Assembly (NCBI GenBank): GCA_947652605.1
Contig: OX393582.1
Location: 14,594,544-14,658,543, forward strand
Direction: 5' to 3'
From: Elmis aenea
Taxonomy: Eukaryota > Arthropoda > Insecta > Coleoptera > Elmidae
Length of the DNA: 64,000 nucleotides
How positions within the stretch are numbered: position 1 is the first letter of the stretch; every line of letters starts with the position of its first letter. Positions 14,501 to 26,500 of the stretch are shown here, in pieces. A program made the position numbers and the translations under genes. The notes below the pieces were generated by a model. That model saw only the letters and a list, made by a program, of their open reading frames with translations. It was not told the DNA's origin and did not search any database.

Positions 14501-17500
14501 GGATAACAAAATATTTGACAAATGGTCATCATTTTCACTCAGGAATATGCACCTACTTTTTTGCCGTGTATAATGGGGACACCCTGTATAACAATAATAT
14601 TTTTATATTAACGGATAATAAAAATACATATTCGATCAAAACACTATGAGTAAATAAAAATAAAGTAAATGTAAATGCGATGTAATAACTGCCCAAATAT
14701 ATGTTTGGAAAGTAATAATTTAAACTTCTTTGTAGCTCTTACCGTTTACTTACGAGAACCCAATAGGCCCTTCTATGTGGACCACCCTGTATATTTGCAA
14801 TTTTGAATTACAGCTGTCGCTGTTTGTCCGCCTCCAGTTTCCATAAATATCTTTTGTAACGGGCGTCTTACTTCTTATTTCTGCTTTTCATTTTCATTGC
14901 TTCGTATACATCATTTCTACAGCTACATCTTAAGCGTCCTCTTTTTTTTCTTTTCGGATGGAATCATTTTTATATCTTTCCTGGGCGGATAGTTTCCTCC
15001 ATTCTGTTTGTGTGGCCAAACGTGGCTAATTCCATGATTTTCTCAACAGTTGCTCTGTTAACTCTATTTAATCTAGTTGTTTAACAGAGTCGTATAAAAA
15101 AGTCCATCTCTGTCGCAGCTTGTTTCTCGACTTCTGCATTTCTTCTACAGCTGACTCCTTTTGCTTCTAGTCTATGTGTGACTCCGTTATCCCGTTTGTT
15201 CCTGGTCATTCTCTACTTCTTATTTATTCCCCCAAACTTCATTTTCCATCCCATTTCTGACATGCCAAGTAGATGTCCCAGTCATCTTAATTGGTTTGTC
15301 TCCATCTTTTTCTTTATCCTCTTTCTAGGCTTATTCTGATTTTATCGTTGCTATCAATTAGTCCTACATCCTCTTATTCTTCTCAGAAATCTCATTTCCT
15401 GTACCTGTATCCTTTGTTTTTGTGTGAGTGTCCAAGTTTCTGAACTGTAAGAAAGAATTGGTACGTACACTGCATTAAAAACTCGCGTCTTAGTTGTTTT
15501 TTTTTTTAGATCTCCTTGCCTATCAAGAATGTATTAAAAGCGTATAAAATTTTGACGTTGCAGCTATTCTGTTTTTTGGCTCTTCTTGCAATTTACAATT
15601 ATCTGCAATTACTGTCCCTAAATATTAAAATTCGATAGGTACCTGCTCTATTCTTTCTTGGTCTAGTATCAGGTATTGAAATCATTACATGATTCTACTT
15701 TATAATCATAGTCTTTGTATTTTCGCGGTATTCCGAAATATTGGAATTATTTGATTATTTTTTTAGAGGGAAGTCCTTGTGGTCCCGATTCGACTTACGT
15801 GTGTGTAGCTGCTCCAAACTGCCCCACTTTTATGAACGCAATAAAACAAAGGAAATGGCATGGATTGGAAAGATGCGGATTCTCTGGCAACACAGAAATC
15901 GTTTGTTGTCCTGATGCTGCCAGCAGTGATCGGCCGGTAGCCCCCATAGATAACGAGGCAATTTGGGAACGACCAAGTACTAGTGCACCTACAACAACGC
16001 AAGGAAGCGTCCAAAACAAATTTGATTTAAGGAAATGCGCGCAAGGTAAATTAAAAACACAGTGATATAGCAATATTGGCTTAGTAGACTTTTGTGGTCC
16101 TTGTGTTCTGTTACTTAAATTGGATGGCTGGCGACCATTACAGCTTAGATTGCAAACGAATGCACTGGCTGTAAAAAAAAATCTTCACGTAGTATTTTTT
16201 TGGAGTGCAGAAACAGAATAACAATTTTATCCTCAATACGCGTTTGACGATGACAGGAAATTCGATGGGATTACATGGGTATCCCGTTTAATATTCAAGA
16301 TACAGAAACAGTTAAATTACCAAAAATATGCAGTTTTTTGAGACAAACTCAGAACCGTTTTCAAAAATATCCTATCAACTCCAGTTTTAAGTTATTAGAA
16401 AAAAGTGTTTTTTTTTTGTCATATTAATGTGTTATTTCTCCGTTATTGTTGTAAATATCGAAAAAATGTATGGAGATTATTTTTAGATATTTTTATGCAC
16501 AATTCGATTAGGTACACCAAAAAAAAAATTACGCTCGCCGTTAAAAAGTTATGACACAAACTTTCCTTTTTTAAATAGAAGCTATAATTGGCTATGACTT
16601 GTTTAAATTCCTTATGTTTTTTCTCATTCCAAATATACAAGGGTTGATGTATATATTTTCAATAATACACAAGTTACGAAGGTTTTTTAGTTTGTTTTTC
16701 TACAAAAATTATAGTATGCTGTGAAAACAAAAACAAAACAAGGAGTAAAACTTTTTAAAACTCATATGGTACAGGTTACGAAGGTTTGCCAATTTGTTGT
16801 TGAGATAAACATTATAAATACTTATATACAACAGATATACAACAATACATAACTGCTCTATCAGACTACGAGTATATTGTTGTTTACTTATTTTCAAATA
16901 TTTATAATTTTTATTACAGCAACAGACTAAAAAACTTCGTAACTTGTGCCAAATGAGTTTTAAAAGGTTTTACACCTTGTTTTGCTTTTGTTTTCACAGC
17001 CTACTATAATTTTCTTAAAAAAACAAACTAAAAAACCTTTCGTAACTTGCGCATTATAGAAAATAACTTCATCAACCCTTAGATATTTGAAATGAGAAAA
17101 AAATAAGAAATTTAAATAAGTCATAGCCAACTATAGTTTCGTTTAAAAAAGGGCAAGTTGGCATAACTTTTTAAGGGCGAACGTAAAAACAATTTTTTTA
17201 GTGTAATCGAATCTACATAAAAATATCTAAAAATAATATCCATATATTTTTTCGATATTTACAACAATAACGGAGATATGACACATTATTAATATGACAA
17301 AAAAACTATTTTTTTTTAATAACTCAAAAACCGGAAATGATAAAATATTTTTCAAAACGGTTCTAAGTTTGTTTCAAAAAACTGCACATGTTTGCTAACA
17401 ACCGTTTCTCTATCTAAAATATTAAGCGAGATACCCATGCAATGCCATCGAATTTGGACCGCCCTGTACGTAAATCGAAGGGACTTATATCTAAAATACA

Positions 17501-20500
17501 ACCCAAATTGTGCATGGATTTGTGCCAATTTATGCCCAAATATAAACATTATTCTCGTTAGCAATAAACTCATACAGAAATAAGGGAAACCTAACTGAGC
17601 ATAAAATTGTACTCAGTATTTGCCCATTTATCAACATTTACGCTAAAATACAAAAGTTGTCAACAACAAACGTTCCTCAAACTTAATTATTTTTTAAAAT
17701 TTTTAACCACGATTTTAAGCTAAATTTAAGCAAATTTATGTCCAAATTTTAAAACTTATTGTCGATAAACAAAAATGCAGAGTTTGTCCTTCCAAAACGT
17801 TAATTAGCAGGTCTATAAAAGTTGGCCGTTTTCAAGTAAAAAAATAAATAATGTAGAAGCTTTAATTTAATTATTTATGTGATACAATTTTTTTTTCGGT
17901 CATTTTTTATTGTAATGACAACGATAAATTATATTAATGCAAAGACCTGTTTCTGGATTACAGTCCAAAAAGTCAATTTATTGCCTATTATCTTATTATT
18001 AAAATTGTTATCACAATATGGTTTTTAATTGCAGCCTGTGAGAGATATGCAAATGGATATACCATAGACGTGAATACGGCGATCTTGAACGGAGAAAATG
18101 TTACAATAGGAGAATTCCCTCATATGGTAAGGTGATCTATATTTATACTGAAAGCATGAGAGCTGTTTCATTTTAAATTGCGATTATTCGTTCCGGTTTT
18201 TCTCTCGTATAAAATTAGTAAAGGTTTAAAGTGCTGTCTTAATAACCTTTGAGTTCGCAGTTTAAATAGAAATGTGACTCACATAATCTTGTGCATTCAT
18301 AGTTCCGGAGACTAGAACCTTAATCTAGAATCTAGACAAGAGATTCCTAGCGGGGTCGATGGGGTTTGATGAAATTTCGAAAGAGGTGGATAGAACTCGA
18401 GAGGTCGATTGGGGGTCGATGGACAAGCCTGATTCTTATTGTACTGATTTGAAAATTTCAGATAATTTTCAAATAAGAAAACAAAAACAAATTAAATACA
18501 TCGGAACGCGGCAATTTAAAAATATTATTGAACATTTACACCGAATATAAAAAATATTGCTGCATTGATAACAAACTTTGTTTTCAATTAATAATTATGA
18601 ATAAATATTTAGATTAGCACAAAGAAAATCTTATATACAGGGTGGTCCACTTTTTTGTAGCAGGACTTCAACAGTCGATACAAAAACTCATTTTAAAGCG
18701 AATATTCCAAAACAGCATGGGTCCATAAACGCTTTATTTTGAAGATACAGGGTGTTGAAATTTTCGAAAAAATATCGATATTTTTTAACAGTTTCCCAAC
18801 CAGTGGATAAATTTAAACCAAATTTGGTATACGGCACCGCCTTACAGGTTCGGTAAGAATGTCAAGCCCCACAAGCAACCACTGGCAGAGTTGTGGGGGT
18901 CCACTTTCAATAAATTTTATAAAAAAAAACTAGTACGGCCCTGTTCAAAATCAAACTCGAACTTATTTTTGGACACAACATTTTATTTCAAAAAAAGTGT
19001 CATTTGACCTCTCTCCGTATCTGCCACCATTTGACGCGAAATTTGATTTATTTTACTATTCTCGCGAAAAATCTGCTCATAAGTTCGATCTAAAAATATA
19101 GCGAAAAGCAGAAAATTGCAAATTGCAGAGTAAATGCTCAAAATGTTTTCCCTCATTATTAGCATGTTCTGTAATTAAAAACTGCAAAAATCGGTAATTG
19201 TTTTTTTCGAACAAGCGATATTTTTAGATCGAATTTATGAGCTAATTTTCGCCAAGAATAGTAAAATAAATCAAATTTCGCGCCATACGGTGGCAGATAG
19301 GAAAAAAAGCCAAAGGCCAAAAGTCACTTTTTGTTTAGAATAAAATGCTCAACCCAAAAACCGTTCGAGTTTGATTTTAAACAGGGCTGTACTAGTTTTT
19401 TATAAAATGTATTAAAACTGAACACCCACAACTCCGCCACTGGTTGCTTGTGGGGCTTGACATTCTCACAGAATGTGGTAACCTGTAAGGTGGTGCTGTA
19501 TACTAAATTTGGTTTAAATATATTTACTGGTTGAGAAACGGTTAAACATTATCGATATTTTTTCGAAAATTTCAACACCCTGTATCTTTAAAATAAAGCG
19601 TTTATAGACCCTTGTTTATCTGGAATATTCGCTTTAAAATAAGTTTTTGTATCGACTGTTTAAGTCCTGCTACAAAAACAGTGGACCACCCTGTATGTGT
19701 ATGTAGAAACAAAAAAAAACATTAAATCATGTAATGTATGAACTATTTTTTAATATTGTCTTAGATCTTTATATACCAACTTGACATGAGTTTTATATAC
19801 AGGGTGGGTATAAATTGGCGGAAGCGCTACACGTGACGATGTTCTTCGTAAAATTCTAAGTCGAAAATCTTGATACAAAAATGTTGTAACATGCTTCCTA
19901 TGGCCTCAGGAACCAAAAGGAAAAAAAATTGGCAACATTGCATACATTGATTTGCGTTTGGACATTTTTTTATCAGCAATTTTTACTTAGGTTTTTATAA
20001 CATTTGTTCGAACTGAAAGCCTTCAGTTCGTAAACATAGCTGCAAACTTTTGGGTATCGTAAAACACAAACTAGAAATAAATACGAGAAAAAGGGAGAAG
20101 ACAGCTAATGACAATTGCCATATGTATTATTTTCATTCAAATCAGTGATTTACATATTTTCAACACCAATTTTTGAAAGGAAGAACACAATATCTAGGAA
20201 AAAATACTATTCGAAATTTATTTTTATTCCAAATTGCAGCTTTTTCATTTGCAAGTATTAAATAATAACGCTTATTAAAGAACTAAATGTCAAAACTTTG
20301 AGGACCTCTTACAGACACAGCGAGCATGGTACAACATTTTCGTATAAAGATTTTCGACTTAGAATTTTACGAAGAACATCGCCACGTGCACACACCCTGT
20401 ATATTGTACTTTCAAGTTTGTTTCATAAAATTCCAGTCTTGTCACAGATATTTTTAATTATTGTCCTGCATTCCACAATACATACATCCTGAATTATTAT

Positions 20501-23500
20501 AGTATATGAATTTTGAAAACCGAAGTAAAAAATACTGTCCTATTATTTATATCAGATACTTACCAACGCACTCTATGCCGGTTTTCATTCTACATACCTT
20601 TATTTACAGGTAGCATTGGGTTATGAAACTGAAGCTGGAAAAGACTTAAACTGGAGATGTGGAGGATCTTTGATAAGTGAGCGATTTGTCGTCACTGCAG
20701 CTCATTGCATTATTCAAGCGGACAGGTAATCATCTAATACTTTTGTGGAAATTAAGAATGCATTTTCGTTATTATTTAAATGAAAATTATTAAAAAATAT
20801 TTTTTGATTTTAGAATTAGACCAATTCGGGTAAGACTGGGCGTAATAGATATCAGTGGTAGTACTGATGGCATTCAACCTCAAGATCACGATATTCTTAA
20901 CATAACAGTGCACCGCAGCTACCAACGAAGGGCAAGAATAAATGATATAGCTTTAATTGAATTAAGCACTCCAGTTACCTTCGGAGAGCACGTTTATCCT
21001 GCATGTCTTTACGAAGGAACAGACGATCCTCGTCAACTTATAGTGTCGGGATGGGGTGTCGTTAATTTAGATGGTGAGTTCCTTTAATCCTTTAAAACAG
21101 AAAAAAATATTACTTTCACAAAAACCGACTCATACTTTTTTATGTTAAAACTGAAAAAGTTTAATTACCAGAGCAAAAATATTTTTTTTTACATAATTAA
21201 GTACATCATAGAACTATACAGGGTGTCAGTGGCGTAGGCAGGAGGAGATCAGAGGGGTCAAAACCCCCCCATAGCTTCGCAATAAGTCGTTATAGAGCCG
21301 GAGAACTGTAAATTTTGTGCTAAAAAAAGGTCTTCAGCTCTTTTTTACCGTTTATTAACCCCCCCCCATGATGAAACCATCAAACATCCTGCTGCAAAAA
21401 AAACCTAAAAAGAGAGTGGTGACCTAAAAAAATAGGTCCTCCGCTCTTTTAGCGTTTATTAACCCCCCCCCATGGAAGCATCCTGCCTACGCCACTGCAG
21501 GGTGTTCCAAATTTAACCCCTGTTAGTTTTTTTATCAGAACTTTTTGGTAGGTTGAAATTTTGCAAATTTGAGAAATAAAATAAAACCTAATTTTACCGT
21601 TCCCCTTTAAGGGGGGTGTAACTCCGAAAGGAGACGTCTAACGAAAAAATGTTTTATAAAAGACCCCCCTTAATTTTCGAAAAGGAATCACCTCCCGAAT
21701 TTTTTCGCATTATTTAAGAAACACCCTGTATATGGAGAAGATTTGGTCTAATTTATATAATCCCAGCTGTAAACTGTTTTGAGAATTTGCTACTAACACC
21801 TGGTCGTCCGCAAATAATATTGTAAAAATATAATGTTGCTGTGTTGCAGAAATGTATACATATAAAGCTTTCATTCGCTTTCTTAAAGCATTGCCTGGGT
21901 CAGGGATGGCAAATATGATTTGATCAGTGTGCCAAAATAAGATAAAATTTAATACAAATTTTTCCCCGTGCCTACAGTTGGTATTTTATTTGTATAGTAA
22001 TGATCAAATTATTGTATCGATATAAGAAGAGTTGTTATTTTCTGGTATTTTTAATTTTTTGATATTTAAATAACATGTAGATGTAGATAATTAGCATACT
22101 AATTAAAAATAAATAAACATTTCGAAAAAAAGTTTAAAATGTATTCATAGAATTCTTTAGGGTGCCGTCGAAAATCCCTCGCGTGCCAAGTTTGGCACGC
22201 GTGCCACCTATTTGCCATCCATGGCCTAGGTCATTGTTTCTCAACCTTTTTGAACTTACGTCCTTCTTTTTCATATCAATTTTGATCTGTATCCTTTGAC
22301 GCAGCGGAGACTAAAAAAAAGGTTCTTGAGTTGTTTAAAACCAGCCTCTTGTGTCACACTGGTGACTAAAAAGAAGAAATGTGCTCCAATTGTTTTAAAA
22401 TTTTACTTGTTGTTTTAATAAATTGTTTTCCCTTAGCAATTTTATTTGTACTTTCATAAGGTACTTTTTAATGGAGAATGTAACTGTCATTTTAGATTTT
22501 TTTAACACATACCGTTTTCGAGATATTGCCCCAAATTTAATTTTTACTAATGGGCCGCGAAGTTGGTTATGAAATAGTTAAATGTGCTTTTTTTTCTCTC
22601 GTTTAAATGAGATATTATTGCTATACCTATTTTTATAAACAAGTCACAAAATGAAAAAAAATCGTATTTTACCCATCACTTATCAAGCTATCTATGAAAA
22701 TAAAACAAACAAAAAAAAAAAAAAAACTAATTACATATTTGTGTGGTGCCATTTATTACAATTTTATACTTTTGTTGTGTAATTCGATAGTCTTTGTAGA
22801 AAATTTGTTATCATGTAATTATGGGCACATTTACAACTAATTAAAAATTCGACATGTTGAAATGCTACATTCTTTACAATAGAAACTGCGCAAAATAGAT
22901 AATTCTAATTCTTTATGGATTTGTTTTGGATTTTTGGTTGGTTTCTCGAAGAAACCATATTCATTTAAATGTATTTCCAAATTTCTGTAATTAGACACTC
23001 TTCGTTGCCTTTTCTCAAGATATAGCTCTAAGTATATTCGGTCAGATTCCACACAGTTTTTATGGTAAAGAATATAGCATCTCAACATGTCAAATTTTTC
23101 GCTATTTTTAAATGTAGCCATCATTATAACAATTACTACAAAGACCATTGAATTACACAACAACACTATAAAATTCTAATACATAATACCGCAGACAAAT
23201 AGTAACTGTCATTTGGCATTTAATTAGTTGTTTTTTGTTTTTATTTTCATAGATAGCTTGATAAGTCATGGGTAAAATACATTTTTTTTTTTCATTTTGT
23301 GACTTGTTTATAAAAATAGGTATAGCAAGTAATATCTCATTTAAACGAGAAAAAACCCACAGTTAACTATTCCATAGCCAACTTCGCGGCCCATAAGAAA
23401 AAATGAAATTTGGGGTAATATCTCAAAAATGGTAGGTGTTAAAATAAATCTAAAATGACAGTTACATTCTCCATGAAAAAGTACCTCAAGAAAGTACAAA

Positions 23501-26500
23501 CAAATATGTTCTAAGGATTAAGACAAAAAAGTTATGAGAGAAAAAAGAAATTCGACATTTTCATATTTTTTGCTATAACATCTGAAGCACGAGGAATTTT
23601 GTACTTTTAAAAATTGATTGTGGCTCCTCTCATACTAATTCATTTAATTTAAACAAACCTGTATACGAATATACCTTATCTTATGAACACAAAGGGTTTT
23701 AATGATAACATTGATTAGTATTAAGTATATTATTCAAATGTGTAAACATTTACTGTAATTTTTTATTTGCAGCTGGTGAAACTAGTCCATTTTTACTAAA
23801 AGCCATCCTATATCCGGTGCCGCTAACAGAGTGTGCTGAAATTTATCGCTCGAGAATTTCAAGAAACGTGACAACATCACATATTTGCGCAGGTTCAACC
23901 AGAAATCAAGACACATGTCAGGTATGTATTTAAATTCGATATTGTTCATTCAGGGCCCGAACCGCAAATAATAACGCTTCACTTCCGGTTACCAGATCAG
24001 TAAAATTAAAACTTCGGTTTTCGTTCCTCTATAGATGGTTTCAAATTTTAAACAATTCTGTAAGCGGTTCAATGGAAACCGTGTAGTTCCGGTTGGGTTC
24101 ACTGATTTAAAAAAAAATGTAGTAAAGAAAATTAAACAATGAAACGTACATCCACTTGTGGACTTGTGTAAAAGTTATAAAAATGTAAATACAGTAAATA
24201 CTCGATAAAAGCAACTTCAATAAAAGCAACCGTTGAAAACCCAACTTTGTTTTCAATCCAGCTATCTCTACATTTTGTTTTTACCTTTTCAAAAATATTA
24301 TGATTACACATGGAAATCTTCAACCCCAAGCTATATACAGGGTGTCCCCGTTATCACCGCGAATATTTTAAGTGGTGATAGAGGACCTTTTTCTAAGAAA
24401 AAATTTTAAGTAAAATTTTTTCCTAAAATCAAATGCTAAGCTGATATCAACACTTACTTGATTTTTTTACACTTCTGCATTTATAAGACTCTGTAGCCGA
24501 AAATATCAATTTTATCGTAAAATACCTTGAAGCTTTTTAATAGAACATAAAATTCTCTACAAAATTAGTTTTATTTATTTTTTGTCTACAGGCAATGATT
24601 TAAAAGTTATAAGGCAGTTTGTCCAAAAAAATGTAAAAAATTTACAAAATTTAATTGTTTCTTAGACTTTGCAACCGCTGTATCTTTAAAACGAAAGGTT
24701 TTTCCAAAAAACCGACGGCTCATTCCGGATAGCAAATTTTATGGGCTACAACTTTGGTCCAGTGAAAGTTTTGGAAAATCAAACCGATTTTTCGGAAAAG
24801 CTGAAAATAAGGAACAGTGTAAAAAAAAAATCCGAGAAAAAATGTTTTTTATTTAAAAATGCTTTTAAAGAGAGTGCGATTACCTTTTCCCTTTTAATAG
24901 CATTATTAACTAAATTACGTAATTGGACATAAAACAATCTTTTATTTAATTATCTATCATTTGAATAGTTTTTGTACGCCTTATTTTTAGCCCTTATCAT
25001 CAGTTTGATATTATAAGTAATGTAAGGCTTCCTCCTTTTGCGTTTTTTAATTTTAATTTTTAACATAGGTGCATGAGTGTCAAATAAATGTAAGATAAAG
25101 TCATTGAGCTGCTGTACCTTAATATTAAGATCTTCCGTAAATATTATATTACCCCATGGTAGTTGTGATGCATCTTGAGCAAAAGTGTTTAAATCAAAAT
25201 CTCTGAAATTGCGAGCAAAATAAAATTCGGTCCGTTCTACCGGTAATTCTAAACTAACACTACAAGATATCAGCATATGATCCGACATGCTAAACATATC
25301 AACTGTGTGAATATTACTTACAAATAAATTTTGACTTATACATATTACATCGATCAGTGATTCAGTGTCCGCTGTAATTCTTGTGGGAGAGTTTATTACT
25401 TGATTTAGTTGAAAATCTGACAATAGAGTCATAAAATTTGTTGAGTCCTTGCCGTTTACATTAAGCAGATTAATGTTAACATCACCCATCACTATCACCT
25501 CACTAGCTTCTAGATACACACGTTCAAGAACGCTGCGCAATTCACTTAAACAGGTAACAACCCTAGTTGCCGTAGGAGGGCGATAGATCGTTCCAACGGC
25601 GATTTTCCTTGAATTGATTTGTAAAAGAATCCAGACCTGTTCCATTTGGTCGTCAGGCGAAGAAAAAAAAAGTTGCTTATATTTGTATTTAGACTTGACA
25701 TAACACGCCACACCCCCTCCTCTACCTGTGCGATCAAATCTGACGGTGTTATAATTAGGTATATTAATGTAGCGATCTGGGAGGTTCGAACTTAACCAGG
25801 TTTCAGAAAGTCCAATGATGTCGTAATGATTGTGTGATACAAAGTCCTTGAAATCTGATAAGCAATTAACTAATGATCGAATATTGAGATGGCTAATGAG
25901 TAAACAGTTCCTTGAGATCGTGCCATGTGGTGAATCAGTTGAACGGCTTTGTTTTTTTAAGTCCTTTTCTATTACATCAGAATTACACGCACATACATTG
26001 TTATAAGATGCAGTAGTTTTAGAATTTAGACCGCGCACTTTCTGATGGTAGCACGAAAATGTTTTAATCTGTTGAATGTAATTAGCTAGTTTTTTGTGAC
26101 AATTTTCGGAGTACCTTGGATATATTTAATAATCAGGTTGGGTTCGCCTTTTTGTTTACGCTCTTCCAAAGTTTTTCTTAGATTATTTAGATGTTCCCTT
26201 TGCACAGGGGTTTGATCGTGTTTGATGTGGATGTTCTCTGATCTGGGCAATTTATTTTTGTGTTTTAGTACAGCAGCAGCATCTGATTGATTTTTAAAAA
26301 TCACTTTTAAAGGACGATCTTTATTAGGCTGCCGAGTCCCCAAGCGAAAAACTCGAATATTTTCAATATCGGTATTCGCTATTTTGTTGATAATTTCGAC
26401 CGCTTTTTGTTTGTCAATCACTAAGTTATCAGTACTGTCAGAGATGTCCCCTTCGGAAAGGTTAAACATAATAACGTTGGATGCCCGCTTAGAACGTTCG

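Noticed and set aside
15763..16073. Two minus-strand frames opposite protease A exon 2
   Set aside because: Shadows of the CLIP exon; the + strand is supported by splice sites, cysteine pattern and the paralogue.
22837..23166. 109-aa minus-strand frame as a gene
   Set aside because: It lies wholly inside a palindrome and has no recognisable domain.
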